Below are positions 53,880 through 61,815 of a DNA stretch of 64,000 bases, piece by piece; the first letter of the stretch is position 1, and each line of letters begins with the position of its first letter. The DNA comes from Solibacteraceae bacterium (GTDB lineage Bacteria; Acidobacteriota; Terriglobia; Bryobacterales; Bryobacteraceae). A model generated the notes under the pieces. The model did no database searches and was not told the DNA's origin. It was given only the letters and a program-made list of their open reading frames with translations. Position numbers and translations under genes: made by a program. The stretch lies in NCBI GenBank assembly GCA_021324015.1, contig JAJPJX010000214.1, positions 1-64,000 of the forward strand, written 5' to 3'.

Positions 53880-54932
53880 CTACGTCTTCGCCGTCTGGGA
53901 GCGGGAAACCAGGCGGGACACCACTTTCTTGGGGGCTTGCTTGCTGACCGGCTTGTACTTGAACCAACTGGCCATGTATTCGGAGTCCACGCGGCGGCGG
54001 CGTTGAATCTCGCGGCGCTTGACCAGTACGCGTTTCCAGTTCCGCCCCAGAAACCAGAAGGCGCGCAGCGAATGGTGCTCCCAGAGGAGGCAGCAGAGCA
54101 CCACAGTAATGTCCCGCGCGGTGATGGAGAACCAGTTGCGCCAATAGATATCCGGGGAAATGTTCTTGATGCGCATCAGGAAGCGGTTCTTCACCGAATG
54201 CATATTGATTTCGGGCGGCAGCGCCCGGCGATTCCCCGGCAGCACCTTGCGCACGTGATAGCCCCGCGCAAACGGCGCGTAGATGCAGCGCCAGCCCATC
54301 AACTGAGCGCGCCAGGCCACGTCCGCGTCTTCGCGGTAGACAAAGAAATCGGAATCGAAGAATTCCCCATCCAGCGCCACATCGTCGATCATCTCGCGCC
54401 GGTACAGCGCCGCGGCAGCCGTCGCTCCGAACACGTACTCATATTGCCGGTAATGTCCGTTATCCACCTCCTGGCTGCCCCGGTCCAGGTGCCGCAACAT
54501 GGGGTTGAAGTAAATCCCGGTCGAATCCACCACTGGCCTCGCCGGAATCTCGAAGGTGGCGCTCATGGTCAGGAGTTTGCCGCACACCGTCCCCACCTTG
54601 GGGTCGATGTGCCCGGCCTCCACCAGCGCGGAGATGAAGTTTGGGAGCAGCAGGACGTCCGGATTCAACGTTAGCACCCAGTCGCCGCCGGAGATGGCGA
54701 TGGCTTGATTCTGAGCCGCGGCGAATCCCAGGTTCTCCTGGTTGTAGACCACCTGGCACCGGTCTTCAAACTGTTCCAGGATATCCGTCGTGCCGTCCGT
54801 GGAGGCGTTGTCGACGACAATCACCTCCTTGTTCGGATACTGTTGGGCCAGTACCGACTCCAGGCATCGCTTGATAAACCGGCCGCTATTGAATGTAACT
54901 ATCGTGACGGATACGAAGTCGTTGTGCGACAT
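53880..54932 (-). CDS. GT2 family glycosyltransferase (rhamnosyltransferase-like)
   Basis: The 350-aa product is a GT-A enzyme. The N-terminus VSVTIVTFNSGRFIKRCLES, then VVDNASTDGT and LGFAAAQNQAI and the donor-metal LNPDVLLLPNF motif (DxD equivalent) are those of rhamnosyltransferases such as WbbL. The acceptor-side acidic segment is YREDADVAWR. A basic C-terminal tail (KYKPVSKQAPKKVVSRLVSR) could bind the membrane. Part of the glycan operon; the gap to the upstream gene is 67 bases. Confidence 0.87.
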   Translation of the reverse strand: MSHNDFVSVTIVTFNSGRFIKRCLESVLAQQYPNKEVIVVDNASTDGTTDILEQFEDRCQVVYNQENLGFAAAQNQAIAISGGDWVLTLNPDVLLLPNFISALVEAGHIDPKVGTVCGKLLTMSATFEIPARPVVDSTGIYFNPMLRHLDRGSQEVDNGHYRQYEYVFGATAAAALYRREMIDDVALDGEFFDSDFFVYREDADVAWRAQLMGWRCIYAPFARGYHVRKVLPGNRRALPPEINMHSVKNRFLMRIKNISPDIYWRNWFSITARDITVVLCCLLWEHHSLRAFWFLGRNWKRVLVKRREIQRRRRVDSEYMASWFKYKPVSKQAPKKVVSRLVSRSQTAKT

Positions 54933-54999
54933 GAACTCGAACCTGAACTAACGCCGATCGGTCTGAACATCCGTGCACCCGAAAAACTATAGGAAAGCG

Positions 55000-55962
55000 C
55001 TATTCGCCCACCTGTCCCGCCTCGCCGGCCGAAAAACCGCGGCGGGACAGAAAGCACAAGCTCGCGAGCCTGATTACTTCACCGTAGACAGCGATGGGCC
55101 TTAGAGTCCTGCTGGTGACAATTCCCGCCAACATTCGTGGGGCGGCTCCGAAGATCACGCCCAAGCTCACCAGCCGCCGCTGCCACGGCCGGAAGTGCTT
55201 GGCAGCGTACCTCAGAAAACTACGATACCAATAAAGTGTCCGGATCTCCAGTGTGACCGCCCGCAGGGAATGCCCCCCTGTGTGTTTGGCTACAGCCTCC
55301 GGAACGTACCGAATGGCATATCCCGCGCTCCTGGCTCTCCGGCAAAAATCGACATCTTCGAACCACAAAGGATAGAAGCCTTCGTCAAAACCACCCAATT
55401 GCTGCCAAACGCTGCGGCGGATCATCAGGAACGCTCCCGCGGGCTGGTCCACCTCCGCCTTGCGGTTAAGGTCGAGATCGTAGCAACGGTAGTGCCAATT
55501 CACAGGATTGCACGGCCAGAGCCGGTTCAATAGTATTGCTTCACACACCAGCGCGGCGGGCGTCGGGAATCGCCGCACCGCGAACCCCGCTTGCGGCCGC
55601 CCGCCGGCATCTACGAGTTTCCCGCCGGCCAGCCCGGTTCCTGGTTCGGCGCAGGAGCGCCACAGCGCCGGCAGCCCCTCCAGGATCACCGCATCGGGGT
55701 TCAGCAGCAGGAAAAAGGGCACCTGAAGCGCGGAAATCCCCTGATTTGCCGCTGCGGCGAACCCGCGGTTGGCGGTGTTGGCAATCAGCCGCACGCCCCG
55801 GCGAAGCACCTCTTCCCGCGTGCCGTCGCCGGAGGCGTTATCCACTACGACGACCTCGGCGCCCGTGGCACGGGCGGCGTCCAGGCACGCGCCGATTTCT
55901 GGCTCCGAATTATGCGTCACAATGACGATTCCGACCGGCAGCGCGTCCGTTTCCCCGGCCAT
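55000..55962 (-). CDS. GT2 family glycosyltransferase
   Basis: The 320-aa product is a GT-A enzyme with GIVIVTHNSEPEIGACLDA, VVVDNASGDGT and LNPDAVI (DxD-like) motifs, and the acceptor segment WFEDVDFCRRARSAG. It is similar in plan to the neighbouring two enzymes, so the three probably arose by duplication and add successive sugars. Three bases after the upstream GT2 gene. Confidence 0.87.
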   Translation of the reverse strand: MAGETDALPVGIVIVTHNSEPEIGACLDAARATGAEVVVVDNASGDGTREEVLRRGVRLIANTANRGFAAAANQGISALQVPFFLLLNPDAVILEGLPALWRSCAEPGTGLAGGKLVDAGGRPQAGFAVRRFPTPAALVCEAILLNRLWPCNPVNWHYRCYDLDLNRKAEVDQPAGAFLMIRRSVWQQLGGFDEGFYPLWFEDVDFCRRARSAGYAIRYVPEAVAKHTGGHSLRAVTLEIRTLYWYRSFLRYAAKHFRPWQRRLVSLGVIFGAAPRMLAGIVTSRTLRPIAVYGEVIRLASLCFLSRRGFSAGEAGQVGE

Positions 55963-55965
55963 GTG

Positions 55966-56973
55966 TCAGATTGCCCCACTCGCTGTAAGCAAAAAGTACA
56001 CACGCCAATAGAGATCCATTCCCGTCTCCCGCTGGATTTTACATACCTCCCGTTCTCCCTGCTCGAGAATTTCCGCGAGCGCCGCCGCCCCCGGCCGCGT
56101 GGCGGCTCTGCGGGCGCTCCGGAATAGCCGCAGGCCGGCGGCCTTGCCGCGCAGAAAGCTCCATCCGGCGCCGTGCCGGGCAGCGGTGAGACCCCAGAGT
56201 CCTTGTCCCGCCAGGATGGCCCAGGCGTAACGCGCCAGCAACTCAGCGGGGTAATGCCGCGCCACGAGCAGAACCTGGTTTCGCGCAATCCGCCGCACCA
56301 CCTCGGCATTCCATCGCCCCAGGGTGGCGCTTCCGTGGTGCCAGGCTCGCGCCTGAGGCGCGTACCAGCCACTTAACCCCTGGCAGGCGCAGCGGACCCC
56401 GAAATCGACGTCTTCCAGATAGGACTCGAAGGACTCCTCGAGCAGGCCCACGCGGCGGAACAACTCGGTCCGGAACAGAGCGGCGGTTCCGGGCGCGGAG
56501 CGGATCATGCGCGGGACCGAAAGCACGGAGGCGGGTCTCCCTGCTCCGGCACGCCACGCACAGCCGCTGCGGGCCATGAGGTCAAACGTCCCGTCGATGC
56601 GGTCCCGTTCCCGAGCGTGCAGGATCTTCCCGCAGACGAACCATGCCTCGGGATGTTCCCCGGCCGCGCGGCAGAGCTGTTCCAGCCAGTCCGCGGCGGG
56701 TTCCACGTCGTTATTCACTACCGCCAGAAACGGGGTGCGGCACGCGCGAATCGCGCGATTCACCGCCGCGCTGAAGCCGGCATTCCGGCCCATCCGGATC
56801 ACCATCGCGCCTCGCCGCTCGGCCAGTTCCGCCGCACCATCCTCGGAGCCGTTATCCACCACCAGGATCTCGCCGGGCGGCCAACTCTGTGCTGCCAGGC
56901 AGTCCAGCAGCCGGTCCAGCAGTTCCCGCCGGTTCCAGACCGGCACGATCACGGTGACATCGTCCGCTTTCAT
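55966..56973 (-). CDS. GT2 family glycosyltransferase
   Basis: The product is 335 aa from the ATG at 56973, where MKADDVTVIVPVWNRREL begins; the longer frame runs into the upstream gene. GT-A motifs: VVDNGSEDGA, NNDVEPAADWL (DxD) and YLEDVDFGVRCACQG. The ATG overlaps the upstream stop by ATGA. It likely transfers a sugar in the same glycan as its neighbours; donor and acceptor are unknown. Confidence 0.87.
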   Translation of the reverse strand: MKADDVTVIVPVWNRRELLDRLLDCLAAQSWPPGEILVVDNGSEDGAAELAERRGAMVIRMGRNAGFSAAVNRAIRACRTPFLAVVNNDVEPAADWLEQLCRAAGEHPEAWFVCGKILHARERDRIDGTFDLMARSGCAWRAGAGRPASVLSVPRMIRSAPGTAALFRTELFRRVGLLEESFESYLEDVDFGVRCACQGLSGWYAPQARAWHHGSATLGRWNAEVVRRIARNQVLLVARHYPAELLARYAWAILAGQGLWGLTAARHGAGWSFLRGKAAGLRLFRSARRAATRPGAAALAEILEQGEREVCKIQRETGMDLYWRVYFLLTASGAI

Positions 56974-57647
56974 CGCCTGCCGAAGCGCTTCCGCACCAGG
57001 AACAGCAGGTTTTGGAAGCCATCGCGCCACGGGCTCAGCTTTTTCTCCCCCAGCCGTGACGAGTAGAGGATGGAGATCTCGCCGAAGCGCACATGCGGGT
57101 TCCGCAGCGCCTCGATCTTGATCTCCTCGGAGAAGGCCATACCGTCCGATTCGAGCCGCATGTCTTGCAGAATGGAGCGGCGTAGCACCCACATGCCCGA
57201 CTGCGAATCCCGCACCCAGCGGAAAAACAGCAGGGACATGGCCAGGGAAAGGATCAGGTTGCCCACGTGATGCTTGAGACTCATGGCCCGCGGGTCGCGC
57301 ACGGGGAAGCGCGAGGCGTTCAGGAAGTCGACCTCCAGGTGCAGGAAAGCTTCCAGCAGATACGAGAGCGCGTCCACCGGATAGCTGTGATCGCCGTCCA
57401 GCGTGACGATGAGGTCGCCGGTGGCGCAGGCAAACCCGCGCCTGTAGCTGCGCCCGTAGCCGCGAACCTCTTCCCGGATCACTTTGGCTCCCAGGGAGGC
57501 GGCCACCTCGCTGGTGCGGTCGGTCGAGTTGTTGTCCACCACGATGACCTCGTCCACGAAGTCCGGCATGCTCTCGAGCACCCGTGCAATGCCCTGCTCT
57601 TCGTTCAGGCAGGGAATGATCACCGTGATGCTTCGTCCCTTATACAT
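56970..57647 (-). CDS. GT2 glycosyltransferase, polyprenyl-phosphate-sugar-synthase-like
   Basis: The 225-aa product resembles the dolichol-phosphate mannosyltransferase group (DPM1-like). It has VIIPCLNEEQGIARVL, VVDNNSTDRTSEVA, LDGDHSYP (DxD) and GMWVLRRSIL motifs, and a hydrophobic stretch NLILSLAMSLLFF that may dip into the membrane. It could charge polyprenyl phosphate with a sugar, providing donors for GT-C enzymes such as the one at 47179-48579; that link is inferred. First gene of the five-GT-plus-alr operon. Confidence 0.85.
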   Translation of the reverse strand: MYKGRSITVIIPCLNEEQGIARVLESMPDFVDEVIVVDNNSTDRTSEVAASLGAKVIREEVRGYGRSYRRGFACATGDLIVTLDGDHSYPVDALSYLLEAFLHLEVDFLNASRFPVRDPRAMSLKHHVGNLILSLAMSLLFFRWVRDSQSGMWVLRRSILQDMRLESDGMAFSEEIKIEALRNPHVRFGEISILYSSRLGEKKLSPWRDGFQNLLFLVRKRFGRR

Positions 57648-57688
57648 GCGTGGCCTCGGCCGGCTCCCCTGGTATCATGGTGAATGCA

Positions 57689-58228
57689 ATGAAGCGGTTT
57701 TTGTTTTGGTTGTCCTGCCTGGCCCTGCCGCTTTCGGCGGCGGAACTGGCGAGCCTGCATTCCGTGTATCTGCTTCCCATGGCCAACGGCATGGACCAGT
57801 ATCTCGCCAACCGGCTGACCAACCTGCACGTGCTCCAGGTGGTGACGGATCCGCAGCGCGCCGAAGCCGTGCTGACCGACCGGATCGGGCAGCCGCTGGA
57901 AGACCGCTTGCAGGATCTGTACCCACCACCGCCAGACAAGGAAGCCAAGCAGAAGCAAAAGGAGAAGCAGGCGGAAAAGGAGCAGGACAGCCAGGGACCT
58001 TCTCCGATTTTCGGCGACGTGGCCAATAAGCTCGCCACACCGGGAACGAACTCTTCGTTCGGGCGCGCCAAGGGCACCATCTTTCTGGTCGAAGTCAAAA
58101 CGCGGAAGATTCTGTGGTCCACGTACCAAAGACCCAAAGACACCACTTCCCACCAACTGGATCGCACAGCCACGCAAATCGTCAACCAATTGAAACTGGA
58201 CATGGCGGGCACCCAGACGCAACCGTAA
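57689..58228 (+). CDS. Secreted protein of unknown function within the glycan region
   Basis: The product (179 aa) has a signal peptide (MKRFLFWLSCLALPLSAAE). A compact N-terminal domain (SVYLLPMANGMDQYLANRL, VVTDPQRAEAVLTDRIG) looks like the nucleotide-free alpha/beta start of periplasmic LpoB/TolB-N-like proteins. A proline patch and a very lysine/glutamine-rich linker (EAKQKQKEKQAEKEQ) split the protein. It is on the plus strand between two minus-strand glycan operons and ends one base before the converging gene. GGTGA precedes the ATG at 57689; an ATG at 57677 is an alternative. Its family is not known to me. Confidence 0.65.
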   Translation: MKRFLFWLSCLALPLSAAELASLHSVYLLPMANGMDQYLANRLTNLHVLQVVTDPQRAEAVLTDRIGQPLEDRLQDLYPPPPDKEAKQKQKEKQAEKEQDSQGPSPIFGDVANKLATPGTNSSFGRAKGTIFLVEVKTRKILWSTYQRPKDTTSHQLDRTATQIVNQLKLDMAGTQTQP

Positions 58229-58229
58229 G

Positions 58230-60578
58230 TCATCCGTCTGCGGCGGCCCGCTTGCGCAGCAGCAGCTCCGCATAGCCTGCCGCCAGTTCCGCCGTGCGCT
58301 CGGCCATATCCCAATTCAACACCACTTCGTTTCGTGCCCGCGCAGCCATCTCCGCCGCTTTTTCGGGGTTCTCAAACACCTCCAGCACGCGGGCGGCGAA
58401 TTCTGCCGGGTCGTCGGCCAGGCGGCAGAATTCTCCGTCGCGGCTGCCCAGGCCTTCCGCTCCCACCCAGGTCGAGACCACCGGGATGCCGCTGGCGTAG
58501 GCCTCCAGCAGCTTCACCCGCACCCCGGAACCACTGCGGATTGGGCAAACGAAAACCGCACAGGTTTCCAGCAGCGTGCGGATATCGTCCACGAATCCCC
58601 GGAACTCGATGGCGGCGGACAGACCCTCGTACGTGTGCCGCGGGGGAGGATCCGACCCCACCACGATGAGCTGCGCCGCGGGTTGCCGCGCCAGCACCTG
58701 GGGCAGCACCTCCCCCACGAACCAGTCCAGGGCCACGCGGTTCGGCTCGTGCCGGAAGCTGCCCAGGAACAGCATGGTGTGCGGCCGGCGGCCGCGAGGC
58801 TGGAACCGGTACCGGGATGTGTCGATTCCCGCGCGCAATCCCTCGCGAATCCGATCTTTGAGGCGCGGCAGCAAGGACAGAAGGTAAGCCCGGTTCTCGC
58901 GCGTACAGACCTGCACCTGGTCCAGGCGCGGCAGCAGGCGCAGTTCGTACCGCAGCGCCCGCAGGTATTCGAATCGCGCCTTGATCCGCTCCAGAGGCCC
59001 GGCCAGGTATTCCAGGCCGCGCGCCACCGACTGGAAGTACACGTCGTGCTCGAAGATCGCCGTCGCCAGCCGCCGGTAGCTGCCGGCATACTGGCCCATG
59101 TGCGTGTATTCGAGTTGCAGGACGTCGATGCGTTGCTGGTAGATCTGCCGGTGGATGCGCCACGCGAGTTCGTCGCTTTCGAACTCCCGCACAGCGTGCG
59201 GCGCCAGCGAGCCCACCGCGCGCGAGGCGGGCTCCATCCGTGCCAGGAATTCGGCAGATGCGCAAAACTCGCGCAGTTCCTGGTTGGCCGCCTCCTGCCC
59301 GGGATGGTCCAGCAGCGCCAGCACGTGCACCTCGCAGAGCTTGCTCAACTCGCGCAGCGTCTGGTACATGAACACGCCGCCGCCGTGCACCGGCGGGCAG
59401 ATGGGATAGGGCGAAACAAACAGCACGTGGGGCCGCTCCGGCGCGCGCGGCAGGTTGTCGAACCGGTCGCGGAAATATCCGCCCAGCGGCCGGCGGAAGG
59501 TTTCAGTGTCGCTCACTACGGCCAGGCTGCGCGCCATCCAGCGGGACCGCGCCGCTCGCCCCATTTGCCGCGAGGCGCGCCACAAACCCGTCAGGTTGGC
59601 CCGGCCAGGCTCGTCGCCGAACACCACGCTGAGCAGCACGCCGGCATAGGTGAAAAACAGATGCGAAATCAGACGGGGCCACTCGTGCATGTTTTTCCAG
59701 CAGAAGAGGATGAAATTCTTCGTTAGCACGGCCTGGATTTCTTCGGGGCGGAAACGCCTCCCGATGGTGCCGCGGTGCTCGTGGTAAACGATGCTGCGGG
59801 GCTGGTAGAAGACCTTCCAGCCGCGCTTCCAGGCCAGGTATCCGATATCGGTGTCCTCGAGGTAGAACGGCGCCAGCAACTCGTCGAAGCCGCCCAGTTC
59901 GAGAAATTTGCGCCGATCGTAGGCGCACGAGCCGCCGCCACCGTAAAAACACGGATACAGGTCCCGCACCTCCGAATCGATGCGATGCCGCACCCGCAGC
60001 GAGCCATCCTGCCACCAGCCTTCGGTCAGTCCGGTCTCTTCGCGCCTTCTGTCCGGATCGCTGAAGAAAATCTGGCACGAGACGGAAAAAACCTCGCCAT
60101 CGGCGAAGCCCTGGAGGAGCGGCGCCAGGAAGCCGGGGTCCACGCGCATGTCGTTGTTCAACAGCACGACGATGTCGTTTTTCGCCGCGCGAAACCCCGC
60201 GTTCGATCCGCCTCCGAAGCCCAGGTTCTGCTCCAGCGCCAGCACCTGCACGCCGGGGAAGTTCTGCCGCACGAACGCGGCGCTGCCATCCGTGGAACCG
60301 TTGTCCACCACGACGATTTCGTTTTCCGGATTCCCCGCGAGCGCCGCGACCACCGTGGGAAGGTACTTCTCCAGCAGGTCGCGCCCGTTCCAGTTGGGAA
60401 TCACCACGCTGGCCGCTTTACGGGAGACGCCTTCCGGCCCCTGCCCGCTCTTTTTCCTGCGTCCGAAGAGGAGCCAGAGCAAGTCCGTGGCCGCCAGGGT
60501 AAGCGTGCTGGCCGCCAGCAGGAAGGGAGAAATCAACAGCAGGGGTAACGCCCGGATCAGGCGCCGCAGCAAGGCCAT
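58230..60578 (-). CDS. Bifunctional GT2-GT4 glycosyltransferase
   Basis: The 782-aa product starts with a membrane segment (residues 10-35: LPLLLISPFLLAASTLTLA). A GT2 domain follows (about 57-290), with VVIPNWNGRDLLEKYLP, VVDNGSTDGSAAF, LLNNDMRVDPGF and YLEDTDIGYLAWKRGW. A second, GT4-type GT-B domain (about 395-780) has HVLFVSPYPICPPVHGGGVFM and the donor motif SGSGVRVKLLEAYASGIPVVST. The fusion would add two different sugars in succession at the membrane. One base after the methyltransferase gene; last gene of the operon. Confidence 0.85.
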   Translation of the reverse strand: MALLRRLIRALPLLLISPFLLAASTLTLAATDLLWLLFGRRKKSGQGPEGVSRKAASVVIPNWNGRDLLEKYLPTVVAALAGNPENEIVVVDNGSTDGSAAFVRQNFPGVQVLALEQNLGFGGGSNAGFRAAKNDIVVLLNNDMRVDPGFLAPLLQGFADGEVFSVSCQIFFSDPDRRREETGLTEGWWQDGSLRVRHRIDSEVRDLYPCFYGGGGSCAYDRRKFLELGGFDELLAPFYLEDTDIGYLAWKRGWKVFYQPRSIVYHEHRGTIGRRFRPEEIQAVLTKNFILFCWKNMHEWPRLISHLFFTYAGVLLSVVFGDEPGRANLTGLWRASRQMGRAARSRWMARSLAVVSDTETFRRPLGGYFRDRFDNLPRAPERPHVLFVSPYPICPPVHGGGVFMYQTLRELSKLCEVHVLALLDHPGQEAANQELREFCASAEFLARMEPASRAVGSLAPHAVREFESDELAWRIHRQIYQQRIDVLQLEYTHMGQYAGSYRRLATAIFEHDVYFQSVARGLEYLAGPLERIKARFEYLRALRYELRLLPRLDQVQVCTRENRAYLLSLLPRLKDRIREGLRAGIDTSRYRFQPRGRRPHTMLFLGSFRHEPNRVALDWFVGEVLPQVLARQPAAQLIVVGSDPPPRHTYEGLSAAIEFRGFVDDIRTLLETCAVFVCPIRSGSGVRVKLLEAYASGIPVVSTWVGAEGLGSRDGEFCRLADDPAEFAARVLEVFENPEKAAEMAARARNEVVLNWDMAERTAELAAGYAELLLRKRAAADG

Positions 60579-60579
60579 A

Positions 60580-61815
60580 TCAGCTCTCGGGGAGCGTGGG
60601 ACCCAGTCCGAGCTTGCGGCCCGTTCTCACCCAGCGGGAGGCCCGCACCATCGCCAGTTGGGCCTGTAGGTGCTGGAGTTCGGCCTCCAGCCGCTGCGCC
60701 CACTCGGTGCGCTCTACGACGGTTTGCTCGGCGGCGGTCAGATGCTCCACGCACCGCGCCAGCTCCTGGAGTTTCTCGTCCAGTTCGTGTCTGGTGCGCT
60801 GTGCCCACTCCGCGGCGTTCCGGCATTCCTGCTCGAGGGCAGCGATTTTCACCTCGTAGCCTTCCACGACCGCCTGCGCCGCGGCTTGCTCCCGCACGAC
60901 CTCCTCCTGAAGTTCCAGGATGCGGGCGCCCTTCTCCTCCAGCTTGCGGTTCTGCTCCTCGGCCCAGCGGTTGCTGCGCTCGAGTTCGTCTTTCTGGAGG
61001 CGAAACAGGTCCACCAGTTCCTGATGCTCCTGCCGGGACCGAGCCAGCCAATCGTTTTTCGTCCGCAGTTCCTCCTCCAGAAGCCGGATATGCCGCTCGC
61101 GCTCGCGCAGCACATTCGCCGTGCCGGGAATGTAGACGTACGCCGGGTTGCCGGTTTGCGGCCGATGCGCGCAGACCGCAACGAAAAAGTGCGCATCCCG
61201 CGGCTCGGCCGCGACGCCATCCACGCGGACTTCGGCCGTGCCCCCCGGCTCCACCGGCTGGAACACCACGCCTTCGGTGTGATTCTCGATGAACAGCGAA
61301 ATGTAGGGGAACACCGCGGATAATTCCCCGCGAAACTCCTCGTAGTCGAACTCGTGCTGATGAAACGGATTCGCCACCCCGCCCCGCGATTCGCCGTAAT
61401 ACAGGCGGTTCGGTGTGGAGACAATGAACTGGCCGTTCGGCGCCAGGACTCGCCGCGCCTCGATCAGGAAGCCCCGCCAGTCCGTCAGGTGTTCGATCAC
61501 TTCAAACCCCACCACCAGGTCGAAGCTCGCGTCCGGATAGGGCAGCGCTCCGCAGGAGGCTTGCGCGAAGAACAGGTTGGGGAAACGGTAATGCTCACGG
61601 GCGTAGGCCACGGCCTCTGCGGAAATGTCCGCGCCGGCGACGCAAACCGCAGTTCTGGCCAGTTCGGCCGCTCCGTAGCCCGCGCCGCAGCCCGCGTCCA
61701 GCACCCGCTTGCCGCGCACCAGCCGCGCGGCAAAGGCGTATCGCGCCAGGTGCTCGTTGAGCAGATCCGGATCCACCTCGTCCGGAATCACGCGTTCGCC
61801 GGTGAACTCAGCCAA
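60580..61815 (-). CDS. SAM methyltransferase with long C-terminal coiled coil
   Basis: The 411-aa product has a class I methyltransferase domain: motif I VLDAGCGAGYG (about residues 38-48), the acidic post-I segment AGADIS and VVGFEVIEHL. From about residue 225 to 395 it is a continuous heptad-rich coiled coil (RLLEEELRTK, ELVDLFRLQKDELER, KIAALEQECRNA, RLEAELQHLQAQ). It ends in a basic amphipathic tail (RASRWVRTGRKLGLG) suited to membrane contact. A methyltransferase plus coiled coil next to a Wzt-type ATPase recalls WbdD of E. coli O9a, which caps and measures the O-polysaccharide; the WbdD kinase domain is absent. TTG start with GGAG upstream. It overlaps the ATPase gene by eight bases. 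Confidence 0.85.
   Translation of the reverse strand: MAEFTGERVIPDEVDPDLLNEHLARYAFAARLVRGKRVLDAGCGAGYGAAELARTAVCVAGADISAEAVAYAREHYRFPNLFFAQASCGALPYPDASFDLVVGFEVIEHLTDWRGFLIEARRVLAPNGQFIVSTPNRLYYGESRGGVANPFHQHEFDYEEFRGELSAVFPYISLFIENHTEGVVFQPVEPGGTAEVRVDGVAAEPRDAHFFVAVCAHRPQTGNPAYVYIPGTANVLRERERHIRLLEEELRTKNDWLARSRQEHQELVDLFRLQKDELERSNRWAEEQNRKLEEKGARILELQEEVVREQAAAQAVVEGYEVKIAALEQECRNAAEWAQRTRHELDEKLQELARCVEHLTAAEQTVVERTEWAQRLEAELQHLQAQLAMVRASRWVRTGRKLGLGPTLPES

Noticed and set aside
52947-54674. 575-codon plus-strand frame opposite two glycosyltransferase genes
   Set aside because: Antisense of genes with clear catalytic motifs; composition is typical of a shadow frame.
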